In this document: positions 54,958 through 64,000 of the stretch, piece after piece | Position numbering within the stretch: position 1 is the first letter of the stretch | Layout of the letters: every line of letters starts with the position of its first letter | Origin: Capra hircus | Taxonomy: Eukaryota > Chordata > Mammalia > Artiodactyla > Bovidae | Direction: 5' to 3' | Assembly (NCBI RefSeq): GCF_001704415.2 | Contig: NC_030822.1 | Location: 56,289,345 to 56,353,344 of the forward strand | Length of the DNA: 64,000 nucleotides | Notes under the pieces: generated by a model | What the model saw: only the letters and a program-made list of their open reading frames with translations | The model's database searches: none | What the model was told of the DNA's origin: nothing | Position numbers and translations under genes: made by a program

Positions 54958-55149
54958 AGTAGGCCTTTTCATGTTTAGATAGCCATATTAGAACGGTCTT
55001 ACATATATTATGATGATAGTAATTATCCCCTGTAACATCCACTCCTCTATCCCTTTCCTTGCATCCCAGAGTCTAATCCTTTCTTGTCAGTTGTCCATTT
55101 AGTGTGGCATCCTTGACTGTGCACAGTCTTAAATTCCCTTATATATCAG

Positions 55150-55615
55150 ATTGTTTTTTAGACTTTTTTTAATTGAAGAATAATTGATTTACAGTGTTTT
55201 GTCAGTTTCTGATCTGCAGCTATATATGTATTTGTTTTCATATTTTTTTCCGTTACAGTTTGTCATAGGATATTTATTGTAGTTCCTAGTGCTATACAAT
55301 AGGGTTTTGTTGTTTATCGATTCTATTTAAAATAGTTTGCATCTACTAACACCCAAACTGCCGATTCAGCCTCCCCACCGCACCCCACTTGGCAACCATA
55401 AGTCTGTCCTCTGTGTCTGTGGGCATGTTTCTGTTTTGTAGCTGTGATCGTTCATGTCACGTTTTAGATTCTGCATATAAGCAATATTGTATGGTATTTG
55501 CCTTTCTCTGACTAACGTCACTTAGAACGATAATCTCTAGGTCTGTCCATGGAGCTGCAAATGGCACTATTTACTTCTTTCTATTATGGCGGAGTAGTAT
55601 TCCATTGTATATATA
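55150..55615 (-). mobile_element. L1 3' end fragment, antisense
   Basis: Reverse L1: AATTGAAGAATAATTGATTT, TTATTGTAGTTCCTAGTGCT, TACAATAGGGTTTTGTTG, CAACCATAAGTCTGTCCTCT, TTAGATTCTGCATATAAGCA, TGCAAATGGCACTATTTACT and GAGTAGTATTCCATTGTATA. Facing the two plus-strand L1 ends upstream. Confidence 0.92.
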
Positions 55616-55739
55616 ATTTCAGCTGTTAACGCATCTCCATGCCATTGTCGTATGCTGTGCCCTCAACCTTCGTCATCCTGGTCGTTGAGTCATTCAGTTC
55701 AGAAGCCAGGGACTCTGTTCCTCTGTTGCTGTCATTGTT

Positions 55740-56000
55740 TCTCCATCCCCTTGGTCCCCAGGTGAAGTTAATGATCTCCCCGTGTTGTGCCCCACTCACG
55801 CTTCCCTTCCCATGTAGCACGTGGTCTTATGTGCCTGTCCTTTCTGTATACTTTTTTATCCTTTCCTGTTTGTTCACTGGGCTCCATGCTGGACTGAATT
55901 CTGTGAAAGCAGGAATCAGACCTTAATGTATCATAGAATTTACGGTTCCTAATATAGTGCCCAGCTCTTAATAATATATGTTACTGAATGTGTATTGCGC
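55740..56000 (+). mobile_element. L2 LINE, 3' end
   Basis: TGGGCTCCATGCTGGACTGA, ATTCTGTGAAAGCAGGAATC, CCTAATATAGTGCCCAGCTC, TTAATAATATATGTTACTGA is L2 3' terminus order. The 95-codon plus frame 55639-55926 across it is not a gene. Confidence 0.7.
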
Positions 56001-56795
56001 CTATCAGCTTGAAGTAACTATCACTTTTTTTTTTTCCTATAGGTATAACTTTAAAGATATCTGATTATGCATTGTTCATTGACCTTAAGATCAATTGAAA
56101 CTCTTAGGACTGTCATAGTTGCCTGGTATAGGGTTTTATATAATATTAGAGGTTGTAAAATAAGAAGAGGGATGCTGAAGGGGCCCCTGAACAACTTTTC
56201 ACTGACTTCAGAGTCCATATTTCTTTCTGCAAATATTAACCTGCAGTATCCAGGTAACTGGTATAAATGAGGGCTAGTATTTTGCTCACTTTCTATAAAG
56301 TTTGATCATTTTCACAGATTGACTAGTGCCATGAGCAGTTTTCTCACTCAAAAAAACCCCTTATCCCATCTTCAGTGTCATGAGAAAAATTCACCTGTTA
56401 CTTACTCCCAAGCGGTGAGCCTAACCTTTTCTGTAGTGTTTTTGCAGTTCCATGTAGAAGTTAAAATTATTAAATGTCTTGATAGAAATCAAAGAATGTT
56501 CCAGTTTTCTTTCAATCTTGTTTTTGTCTCATGGCATACTAAATATCTCTGTTAAGTTCCATTTTTTATTCGAATGCTCAGACCTTCAAGGCGTTCTCTT
56601 CATTGTTGAGCTCCACGTGCATATCCCCGTCTATTCACATAAAGGGAGAGACCCTCAATCAGCACCTCCAGGGACAGGCCTGAGAAGGCAGGGACTTCAC
56701 TGTTTCACAGTTTTTTGGTCCCCCCCCCACCCCCAGGAAAAAGATGCATTTCTATTCCCTATTTCTAAGAGTCGTGACTGCTAAAATTTTGAACT
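56001..56795. other. No recognised repeat
   Basis: C run at 56720-56731. A 101-codon plus frame (56479-56784) has no recognisable domain and no start context. Not called. Confidence 0.4.
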
Positions 56796-56804
56796 AAACT
56801 TAGA

Positions 56805-57087
56805 CTGAAAGTGAAATTGCTCAGTCTTGCTGCGACCCCATGGACTAGCCAGCATGCTGGAGTGGGTAGCCGTTCCCTTCTTCAGGGAATCTTCCCAACC
56901 CAGGGATCGAACCCAGGTCTCCCGCATTGCAGGTGGGTTCTTTACCGGCTGAGCCACAAGGGAAACCCAAGAATATTGGAGTGGGTAGCCTATCCCTTCT
57001 TCAGGGGGTCTTCCTGACCCAGAAATGAAACTGGGGTCTGCTGCATTTTAGGTGGATTCTTTACCAACTGAGCCATCAGGGAAGCCC
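56805..57087 (-). mobile_element. Dimeric Bov-tA SINE with exact 9-bp target-site duplication
   Basis: Minus-strand counterpart of the dimer at 12965. There are two tRNA-like heads (ending GAGCCACAAGGGAAACCC and GAGCCATCAGGGAAGCCC) separated by AAGAATATTGGAGTGGGTAG, plus a shortened BovA 3' body. AAACTTAGA occurs at 56796-56804 and 57088-57096. Confidence 0.94.
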
Positions 57088-57419
57088 AAACTTAGATTAT
57101 TGTCCTTGAAAAATGAAAGCCAAAGGGCCACTGAGTATCCAGTTTTCTCAGAAGTTCTGAAGGAAAACTTCAAGAAGCAGAGTCCATTGGCTCATTATTT
57201 AAATGGTGGTCTCATGGTCCCATTTGACCTAGCTGCTCACTCCATGGAGTAGTGGTCTTTGCCCCAAATTCACCTTTGCTGCCTTTATGAAGTTCATACA
57301 CACATACTGGCCTATGAGGAGGGACAGATCACGTCTCTCTGAAGTAGTAAAGCACCCTATTGCATTTAGTTGATTCTTTAGAGATTTTCCTGGGTGGAGT
57401 GTGTCATTTCTGTCTTTGT

Positions 57420-57650
57420 ATTTGCTTTCTTTTTCACTCCAGAATTCAGCAGGTATTTGCTGAGCACCCATCGTGTGCCAGGCACCTTGCTGGATATTGG
57501 GATGCTGGTTAACAGGCAGATAGGATGCCTTTCCTATAAGAGCTCAGAGTCTAGTGAGAATAATAAGGCCCTGAACAGTTACCGCGTATTATGTGTGATA
57601 AGTATAGGGAAAATCTCTGTCAGGGGATGAAATGTGTGCTGTTTGGCATG
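57420..57650 (-). mobile_element. L2 LINE, 3' end, antisense
   Basis: AGGTATTTGCTGAGCACCCA, TCGTGTGCCAGGCACCTTGC, ATAAGAGCTCAGAGTCTAGT, and GTGTGATAAGTATAGGGAAA are the reversed L2 3' end. Confidence 0.8.
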
Positions 57651-57814
57651 TTGATGCGGTGATGATATATTCTGAACCAAAACCCCACAAAAGATTATGA
57701 GAAATGAAGGAGATTATGCCAAATAATTTTTTTTTTCCTCCCAAAATCACATGTGGATGGAGATATTGAAAATATAGTTTGGACATTAAATTATATGAAA
57801 TTCTGGGACATTTC

Positions 57815-58025
57815 AATCACCCTGGTGGGCTCAGATGGTAAAGAATCTGCCTGCAATGCAGGAGACCTGGGTTCTATCCCTGGGTCAGTAAGATCCCCTG
57901 GAGAAGGGAATGGCTACCCACTCTGGTATTCTTGCCTGGAGAATTCATGGACGGACGAGCCTGGCCGGCTACAGTTCATTGGGCTGCAAAGAGTCAGACA
58001 CGACTGAGCAACTAACACACACAAA
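57815..58025 (+). mobile_element. Bov-tA SINE
   Basis: Plus strand: CTGGTGGGCTCAGATGGTAA, GGTTCTATCCCTGGGTCAGT, CCACTCTGGTATTCTTGCCT, and a GACTGAGCAACTAACACACA tail. Confidence 0.94.
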
Positions 58026-58581
58026 CAAGTACTAAGGGGGTAGAATATTTGAAATCAGTGCTGCCTTGGAAAATTCAGGATACGTGTTTGCTGTTCTCTC
58101 TGATTTCTGCCACTTGTAGAGCTGTTAATACAGGGAACAGATTTTCAAAAAATTTACAAGTGTATAATAAAAACGTAACGGAGTTTATTAAAAATTTCTA
58201 AAATACTTTAGAAATTCTGAACCCTACTCCAATGTTTTGATGGGAAAAAATAAACTAGAAAAAAGGGAGCAATTGTTCATGTTCTTCGTGCAGATATTTT
58301 GAAAAGACCTTCTGTGCTGCTGCAGTGTAGTGGATTCCCTCTCCCAAAGCACCACGTGGCTGTGCTTTGTCACTAGAGTTGATCTGACAATTTCTCATAG
58401 ATAACTTTGAAATAAGTTTACATTCATGACTTTGCATAATAATTTTTTGCCTTTAATATTGCTGAGGTCAGCATGTGGACATCTCTGCCAAACATTAGTC
58501 AAAGAATTGGTTCTCTTAAGCTGCAGTCTGTCAGCAGAACACATCCATCCTTTGAGGCCATCAATAGAAATGTGTGCTGCT
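58026..58581. other. No recognised feature
   Basis: AT-rich; no repeat or gene seen. Confidence 0.4.
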
Positions 58582-58588
58582 TCAGTGT

Positions 58589-58920
58589 TTGTTGTTGTGA
58601 TTCAGTTGCTCAGTCGTGTCTGTTTGTGACCCCGTGGACTGCAGCATGCCAGGCTTTCCTGTCCTTCTCCATCTCTGGATCTTGCTCAAACTCATATCCA
58701 TTGAGTTGGTGATGCCATCTAACCATCTCAGCCTCTGTTGTCCCCTTCTCCTTCTGCTCTCAATCTTTCCCAGCATCAGGGTCTTTTCTAATGAGTCAAC
58801 TCTGCACATCAGGTGGCCAAAGTATTGGAGCTTCACCTTCAGCATCACTCCTTCTAGTGAATATTCAGGATTGATTTCCTTTAGGATTGGCTGGTTTGAT
58901 CTCCTTGCAGTTCAAGGGAC
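58589..58920 (-). mobile_element. BovB LINE, 332-bp 3' end
   Basis: Minus orientation: GTTGTTGTGATTCAGTTGCT, GACTGCAGCATGCCAGGCTT, TTCCCAGCATCAGGGTCTTT, GGTGGCCAAAGTATTGGAGC. On minus it still has an 88-codon open frame (58848-58582) with the phrases VKLQYFGHLMCRVDSLEKTL and TDTTEQLNHNN, the C-terminus of the RTE reverse transcriptase. TCAGTGT at 58582-58588 and 58921-58927 is a plausible short target duplication. Confidence 0.93.
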
Positions 58921-59105
58921 TCAGTGTATTAATCCACAGCAATCAGTGAACCTCAGACCAACAAGAGTGGTCTCTTATCTTTAGTCTCGGTGAAAGAACT
59001 AGAAGGGAAACATGTTTAAAGTCATGAATGGGTTCTGGACAAGAGCATCTATCTGGTCTACCTCTTAACCTGCAGTCAAGGTTACACCTAAATCATCTAA
59101 GATGG

Positions 59106-59328
59106 ATGGACTTGCTGGGTGGTGCTGGTGGTAAAGCACCCACCTGCCCATGCAGGAGACATAGGAGATACAGGTTCGATCCTTAGGTTGAGAAGATCTG
59201 GAGGAGGGCATGGTAACCCACTCCAGTATTCTTGCCTGAAGAAGCCCGTGGACAGGGGAGCCTGGCAGGCTACAATCCATAGGGTCACAAAGAGTCGGAC
59301 ATGACTGAAGCAACTTAACACACACTAG
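59106..59328 (+). mobile_element. Bov-tA SINE
   Basis: Plus strand: GGACTTGCTGGGTGGTGCTG, GGTTCGATCCTTAGGTTGAG, CCACTCCAGTATTCTTGCCT, GAGTCGGACATGACTGAAGC, CACACAC tail. The head carries a GGTAAAGCACCCACCTGC variant. Confidence 0.94.
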
Positions 59329-61405
59329 GCTCTTTTAAGATGCCATGGCACCAAATCTTTGAGTATATGGTCTTCCTTGTGCCCCTAATATCATCTCTCC
59401 CTCCACCCCATGGTGGTAGTGGTTAACCTTTCATTATAAAATCGTTGCACCTTGCTGAAGTACTGCTGGAGGGTTACAGGTTGTGCCTTTGGAAAGTCCT
59501 TTGAGTTGGAATGAGTTTTGTACCTGCTTTGCATGGCAGGAAGAAGCCTCTCTGATGACTCACTGAGCCTCTCTCAGAGTGGGTGCTCTGATGATGATGC
59601 GTCCCCTTTAATACTGCTTGACAGAATTTAACCACACATGCAACAGATCAATGCAGTCTAGAGCACAGATGCACTTGATCTATATTGTTTGTCTTCTTTT
59701 GACTGATGCAGACCAAAAAAAAAGAAAACTTGATAGCTTCTTGGTTAATACAGCTTTGGTCTGAAAAGCAGGCTGTGATGTATTTGGGGGTGCATATGCC
59801 AAGGCCTGAAACAAAGAAGATATTTACCAGTCTGGACAATAAATAGGCAGTATCCAGCTACACAGTGCTACGGGAGGAACCTGGTTCTTTGGCACACACA
59901 ATGTTATGTCAGAGTTCTCTAATACATTATTACTGTCATTGATAAATACAGCTCACTAAAAATCATAAATGATCATTTTAATGAAAGCTGTGTCATTTGT
60001 GAGTGGTACTTGCCTATACTTATTTTTAGAGCTGTGAAAATAAATTAGAAATAAGGCTGATGGTTCTACTTTCTTCTTTTATTTATTTTTTGCCCCTTCC
60101 AAACCTTCATGAACAGTTTTGACTGTCTGATTTGTTTCATCGTTTCCTTCCACTGCCTGTATAACATCTGTTGGAAAATAATGCTTGTCCTGTCAGTTTC
60201 CAGAATCAGCAGCAAACCAAAGTGTGTGTTCAAGGTGGGTGCCAGCATTGCACTGCTGCTGCCACCAGGCTCCTGGAAAGATGGGATTGATCCTATTGTG
60301 GTAAAATTCACTTTTAAAAACAGTCTGGACACCTCGATTCAGGAATAGGACGTTCATCCCAAAATGGACCAAGCAGAACACCGGCAGAGATGTGATTTTT
60401 GGGCTGAAGGCACAAATACAGGATGATTATTGCCTGTTATTTAGTGTATGATTCTTTGTTCTAAGCCTAGGTGATACTGTTTTTGCTGGAAGCTCACAAC
60501 AGATCAATAGTAATTTTGTTATGGGCCAGATGTCAAAACAGAAATGTGCTCTCAAATCCCACTGACTTGCTATGACAACTAGTATGCTAAAATACATTCG
60601 CTCAGCAGTCAGGCATTTCACGATACTCCCCTAGTTCTTTTTTTTTTTTTTTTTAATTTTTTTATTCATGTGGAGCCTTAAAGCTAGGCGTTGTTAGCAG
60701 AGATTCTCCTGTATTTGTTTTCCTTTCTCTAGTACACACTTCTTTTGACTGAGAGGAGAGAAACCTCCTCAAACTCTCCCCTTTTCTCTACCCTGATAAT
60801 GAGTTAGGTGATGTCTACACTGTAACTTCTGGTGACAGGTATCATTTTCATGGCAATAAATAAAAAATATGCAGTAGGAAAGTGGTTCCGAAGGAAAGCC
60901 AGCCAGCAAGAAGCATGTCCTTTGTTTAGTTCCTCTCTCATCCGACTTTGAAGTTGTCATTTCAATCTGATTTGGACTGGGGAGTTCAACATTTTGGGAT
61001 GAGAGGAACTTCAGGGATATTACTAGCCTCTTGCTTTGGGGGGCATTCCTCTTTCTTTTTTCCGCTCCTCTCTTTAGTGAAGTTGCTGACTACCCACCAG
61101 CTTTTGGGTAGGATTAGGACAGCATTCTGTAGTCATGAACACTTCTTCTTGTGCTGATTTGTTATTATAGAAATATTCAAGATGAATCAGGTGGCAACAA
61201 CTGGCAAATTTGGGCACATGTTTTGTCAACGTAATTTAAAATGGTGTTAGTTTCTTAAGTCCGTTTGGTCTTTTCCTTGTGTCTTATAAATCTGGGCCTA
61301 GCTTTTTCCTTCCCTTTCCCTCAAATCAGAAAAAGAAAAAGGGAAAGGCTTTCTTTTTCAGATCATGAAAGAACTGAACAAGCTGAGAATTACTTGTTCA
61401 GTAAT
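59329..61405. other. 2.1 kb with no recognised transposon
   Basis: Contains a T run at 60638-60654. 60180-60350 carries an 88-codon minus frame (60332-60066) and a 79-codon plus frame with no domain. No RNA gene seen. Third repeat-poor stretch of the window. Confidence 0.42.
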
Positions 61406-61413
61406 GTGATAGA

Positions 61414-61550
61414 GGGACTTCCCTGGGGGTCTAGTGGTTGAGATTCTCTGTGCTTCCAATGCAGAGGGTGTGATCCCTGGGTTTGGGTTTGATACCTGGC
61501 TGGGGAACTGGATCCCACATGCTGCATGATGAGGCAAACAAATAAATAAA
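61414..61550 (+). mobile_element. CHR-like tRNA SINE with 8-bp target-site duplication
   Basis: A tRNA-derived head (GGACTTCCCTGGGGGTCTAG, TTCCAATGCAGAGGGTGTGA, GGGTTTGATACCTGGCTGGG) followed by GATCCCACATGCTGCATGAT and an AAATAAATAAA tail. Unlike Bov-tA it lacks the BovA body. GTGATAGA at 61406-61413 and 61551-61558. Older than most Bov-tA copies, as it is shared across whales, hippos and ruminants (known of the family). Confidence 0.88.
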
Positions 61551-61701
61551 GTGATAGAACTTTCCATTCTACCTTTGGGCAACTCTTGCATTTCTTACCA
61601 CTATCGAATTTTCTGGGAGTAGAAGTATCTCTAAGTAGGAAGAAATATTCCATCCAAGGATGTAAATACTCTGAGAGCTTAATACTCCGCCAGATATTGT
61701 T

Positions 61702-61806
61702 GTCTGCTGTTGTGTGCAACTCTTTGGGAGCCCATGGACTGCAGCACACCAGGCTTCCTTGTCCTTCACTATCTCGCGAAGTTTGCTCAAACTCATGTCC
61801 ATTGTT
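61702..61806 (-). mobile_element. BovB LINE, 105-bp 3' end
   Basis: Minus orientation: GGACTGCAGCACACCAGGCT, TCCTTGTCCTTCACTATCTC, GAAGTTTGCTCAAACTCATG. The minus strand reads the MDMSLSKLREIVKDKEAW phrase, the BovB C-terminus. Possible 6-bp duplication ATTGTT (61696-61701 and 61801-61806). Confidence 0.9.
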
Positions 61807-62687
61807 CTCCGTTAGTACATGTAATTCTTGGTGCTGCCCCACAGATTTCTCCAGCAGACATTTCACTCACAAGAAGGATTACTTGGATTCTATTGTTCTT
61901 GCCTATCTTTATTGCCAGTGCTATCTAGAGCTCTGAAGCTGCTAGGACTTAAGAGAACAAAGTTCAACTCAGACTCAGGCACCTTTTATAGTAGCTCTTC
62001 GTTTATTGACTGACCACTGAAAAAGGACCTTTTAAAAGCAAAAATTAAGCGTGCTGTTACTGCATTCCAGGCTCTGTGTTAGAAGTAGAGGGGATGGCAT
62101 GATCAGTAAGTCAGTCCCTCTTGTTTCAGAAACAAGCACGTCGTCTTACTCGGGACACTGCTCTCCTTCTACTGGGGTGTTGGGGAGGGTGGATTTGCTT
62201 TCATTTATCCCCATTCTCTTAGTTGTTCTCCTGGAAACTAGGTGCATGAATTACTGAATTACAGGACAGAGCAGCTAAATGGTCCACTGAGAATTAAGTT
62301 CAAGACTTGGACTCATGGGCTAGAGCTTACCAATTACACTTATTGTCATTGTTATGACCTCAGATGTATATAAATCCAAAAGAGTCAAAGTACATGACAA
62401 AGGAAGTTGAGACATAGAAGAGTCAAGAAGAGAATGCCAGGTGGGCTCCCCGTCCCAACAAAATTCAGTAAATAGGTGGGAGTTGAATTCGAGACGCACA
62501 CTTATTAACTGAGAGCAAAGCAGAAAAGACACTCAGTAGGTGACTCGTGTTTCCAGGAATACGTTTGGAAAAAGCTGTAACAATATTTATTCACATTAAA
62601 GGATATAAAAGATTTCAGAACTGGGGAAAAAAAAGAGAAGATATGTGACCATCTTAACCCTTTGTGTCATATGATAGACATAAAATA
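61807..62687. other. Mostly unassigned
   Basis: A short antisense L2-like 3' end may lie at 62050-62130 (GCATTCCAGGCTCTGTGTTA then GATCAGTAAGTCAGTCCCTC). The rest is not recognised. Confidence 0.4.
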
Positions 62688-62765
62688 AGCATTTAAAAAA
62701 ATTGAAGTCTAGTTGGTTTACAGTATTGTGTTGGTTACAAGTGTATGGCAAAGTGATTCACTTAT
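62688..62765 (-). mobile_element. L1 3' UTR, antisense, left part of a nest
   Basis: TTGAAGTCTAGTTGGTTTAC, AGTATTGTGTTGGTTACAAG, AAAGTGATTCACTTATA: reversed artiodactyl L1 3' UTR, continuing at 63181-63335 after the inserted SINE and L1. Confidence 0.88.
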
Positions 62766-63180
62766 ATGCGTGCTAAGGCACTTCAGCCGAGTCCGACTCC
62801 TTGCGACCCCATGGATGTGGCCCACCAGGCTCCTCTGTCCATGGGATTCTCTAGGCAAGAGTATTCTAACATGTATACTATCATGTAAGAATTGAATCGC
62901 CAGTCTATGTCCAGCATGCTTGGAGCTGGTGCATGGGGATGACCCAGAGAGATGTTATGGGGAGGGAGGTGGGAGGGGGGTTCATGTTTGGGAACGCATG
63001 TAAGAATTAAAGATTTTAAAATTTAAAAAAAAAAAAAAGAGAAAAAAAAAAAAGAGTACTGGAGTGGGTTGCCATGCCCTCCCCCAGGGGATCTTCCCCA
63101 CCCAGGGATCGAACCCATGGCTTTCATGTCTCCTGCACTGAGAGGTGGATTCTTTACCACTAACGCCACCTGGGAAGCCT
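62766..63180 (-). mobile_element. Bov-tA SINE, split by a young L1
   Basis: Minus strand, in two parts: 62766-62865 (AAGGCACTTCAGCCGAGTCC, TCCATGGGATTCTCTAGGCA) and 63052-63180 (GAGTACTGGAGTGGGTTGCC, CATGTCTCCTGCACTGAGAG, CGCCACCTGGGAAGCC). Removing the middle gives a single Bov-tA. The head variant is the one seen at 32931. Confidence 0.93.
62866..63051 (+). mobile_element. Young bovid L1 3' end, 5'-truncated, inside Bov-tA
   Basis: About 186 bp: CATGTAAGAATTGAATCGCC, GTGCATGGGGATGACCCAGA, GGGAGGTGGGAGGGGGGTTC, TAAGAATTAAAGATTTTAAA, then a poly(A) with G interruptions. It looks like the 3' terminus of the active bovid L1 subfamily, little diverged. AAGAGTATT (62857-62865) and AAGAGTACT (63052-63060) are the flanking duplication with one mismatch. 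Insertion interrupted the SINE body. Confidence 0.9.
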
Positions 63181-63335
63181 GAATCTATCTATCTATACAC
63201 ATGAGAGATAATATGTACATAAATATGCATATGTATACTTTTTCAAATTCTTTTCCATTATAAGGTATTACAAGATGCTGAGTATCGTTCCCTGTACTGT
63301 ACAGTAGGTCCTTGTTTGTTTGTTTTGTATGAGAT
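63181..63335 (-). mobile_element. L1 3' UTR, antisense, right part of a nest
   Basis: AAATTCTTTTCCATTATAAG, GTATTACAAGATGCTGAGTA, TCGTTCCCTGTACTGTACAG, TAGGTCCTTG resume the L1 interrupted at 62765. Confidence 0.88.
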
Positions 63336-63340
63336 GCGTG

Positions 63341-63360
63341 TATATGTATATATACATATA
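63341..63360. repeat. Perfect 20-bp AT palindrome
   Basis: TATATGTATATATACATATA equals its reverse complement. It is an AT-rich dinucleotide-like tract with no clear function. Confidence 0.8.
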
Positions 63361-63659
63361 TAAGTACTTTTTTTCTTAATTTATTTTATTGAGTGAAGTG
63401 GGTTAGTGCATAAAATGAAGAGCAGAAGATAGTTAACTTTTTCATATTCAGAGCCCCCATCACTGTGATATCTATTATTAGCCTAAACCCTGTTGCCTAG
63501 TGTCTTTGTAGAGATACTGAAGGAGTACCATTTATGGTTTTTCAGAGGGTTTTGTAGATTTCTGAAATGTTCACCATCATGTATGAAGCTTTTTCTAAAC
63601 CAGAAAATACTGGTCTATACCAGAAATTGGAAGATGTTTTCTGTAAATATATGAGGCCT
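63361..63659. other. No recognised feature
   Basis: AT-rich sequence after the L1 remnant and before a DNA transposon remnant. Confidence 0.4.
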
Positions 63660-63912
63660 CTTGGACCACAGATTTCTGTCACTGAGTTCACTCTGCGGTT
63701 GTAATGTGAAAACAGCCATAGGAAATGCATATGAGTGTGGCTGTGTGCCAGTGAAACTTTACTATGGATGCCGGCAATCTGGGTTTCATGCAATTTTCAT
63801 GTGTCATGAGATATTATTCCTCTTTTGATTTTTGTCAACTGTTAAACAACACAAAAATCGCTCTTAGCTCTGTCTGGGTTTGGCCCACAAATGGTAGTTT
63901 GCCAACCCCTAC
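63660..63912 (+). mobile_element. hAT-like DNA transposon 3' fragment
   Basis: AACAGCCATAGGAAATGCAT, ATGAGTGTGGCTGTGTGCCA, GTGAAACTTTACTATGGATG, GGGTTTGGCCCACAAATGGT and AGTTTGCCAACCCCT give the order of a common mammalian non-autonomous element with a TTTGCCAACCCCT-like terminus. Its family name is not asserted. Confidence 0.75.
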
Positions 63913-64000
63913 CCCAGACCGTCTACTGTTTATGTTTCCCAACCCACGCTATTAGTTAATCTGAAGCTTTAGCATATTATAATGGAATGTGGTGGCAACT

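Noticed and set aside
53265..55615. A single rearranged L1 spanning three L1 pieces
   Set aside because: The two plus-strand pieces both cover the 3' UTR and end in poly(A), and the third is antisense. They are separate insertions.
61390..61866. 158-codon minus-strand frame
   Set aside because: It passes through a CHR-like SINE, unassigned DNA and a BovB 3' end; the BovB C-terminal phrase is read in a different, shorter frame. A chance frame.
1..64000. CRISPR-like or other bacterial repeat arrays
   Set aside because: The many similar sequences are dispersed SINEs with tRNA-like heads and target duplications, not regularly spaced direct repeats. The genome is mammalian.

Overview
This window is nuclear DNA from a cud-chewing artiodactyl, most likely a bovid such as cattle or a close relative. 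The evidence is its dense load of lineage-specific retroposons: about 20 Bov-tA SINEs (tRNA-Glu-like head plus BovA body), five copies with a Bov-A2 body, eight 3' fragments of the RTE-type LINE BovB, a CHR-like tRNA SINE, a young bovid L1 3' end and two copies of one endogenous-retrovirus LTR. Older mammalian layers (L2, MIR, older L1, hAT-type DNA transposons) lie beneath these. I find no protein-coding gene, exon, rRNA, tRNA gene or CpG island that I can support. The open reading frames are short, and most lie in transposon fragments. The window is therefore intergenic or deep intronic.

Layout. 0-4.4 kb: Bov-tA copies, then a long plus-strand L2 split by one MIR and three Bov-tA insertions. 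4.4-7 kb: little recognisable. 7-12 kb: minus-strand L2 elements, one long enough to reach its reverse-transcriptase region, which make the plus strand strikingly purine-rich. 12-13.3 kb: minus-strand solo LTR, MIR-like piece and a dimeric Bov-tA. 14.5-20.9 kb: L1 fragments with SINEs inside them and a hAT-like element at 16.2-16.5 kb. 21-24.4 kb: L2, MER5A, MIRs, BovB and a compound CA microsatellite. 24.4-31.3 kb: two long repeat-poor blocks separated by a MIR, a Bov-A2 and a Bov-tA. 32.2-32.7 kb: second LTR copy, opposite in orientation to the first. 33-42.7 kb: SINEs, MIRs, the longest BovB piece and a Bov-A2 insertion carrying an inverted copy of its own target flank. 42.7-47.85 kb: the longest repeat-poor block, 5.1 kb. 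47.9-59.3 kb: BovB, MIR, Bov-A2, L2 and L1 3' ends. 61.4-64 kb: CHR-like SINE, BovB, a three-layer nest (older L1, Bov-tA, young L1) and a hAT-like fragment.

There is no gene network here. The relationships that can be read are between transposons: BovB and the SINEs that share its 3' tail, L2 and MIR with a similar dependence, nested insertions that give relative ages, and target-site duplications that mark individual insertions. The repeat-poor blocks are the best candidates for host regulatory DNA. Nothing here looks like a wholly new biological system. The most unusual structure is the inverted target copy at 36.6-36.8 kb.
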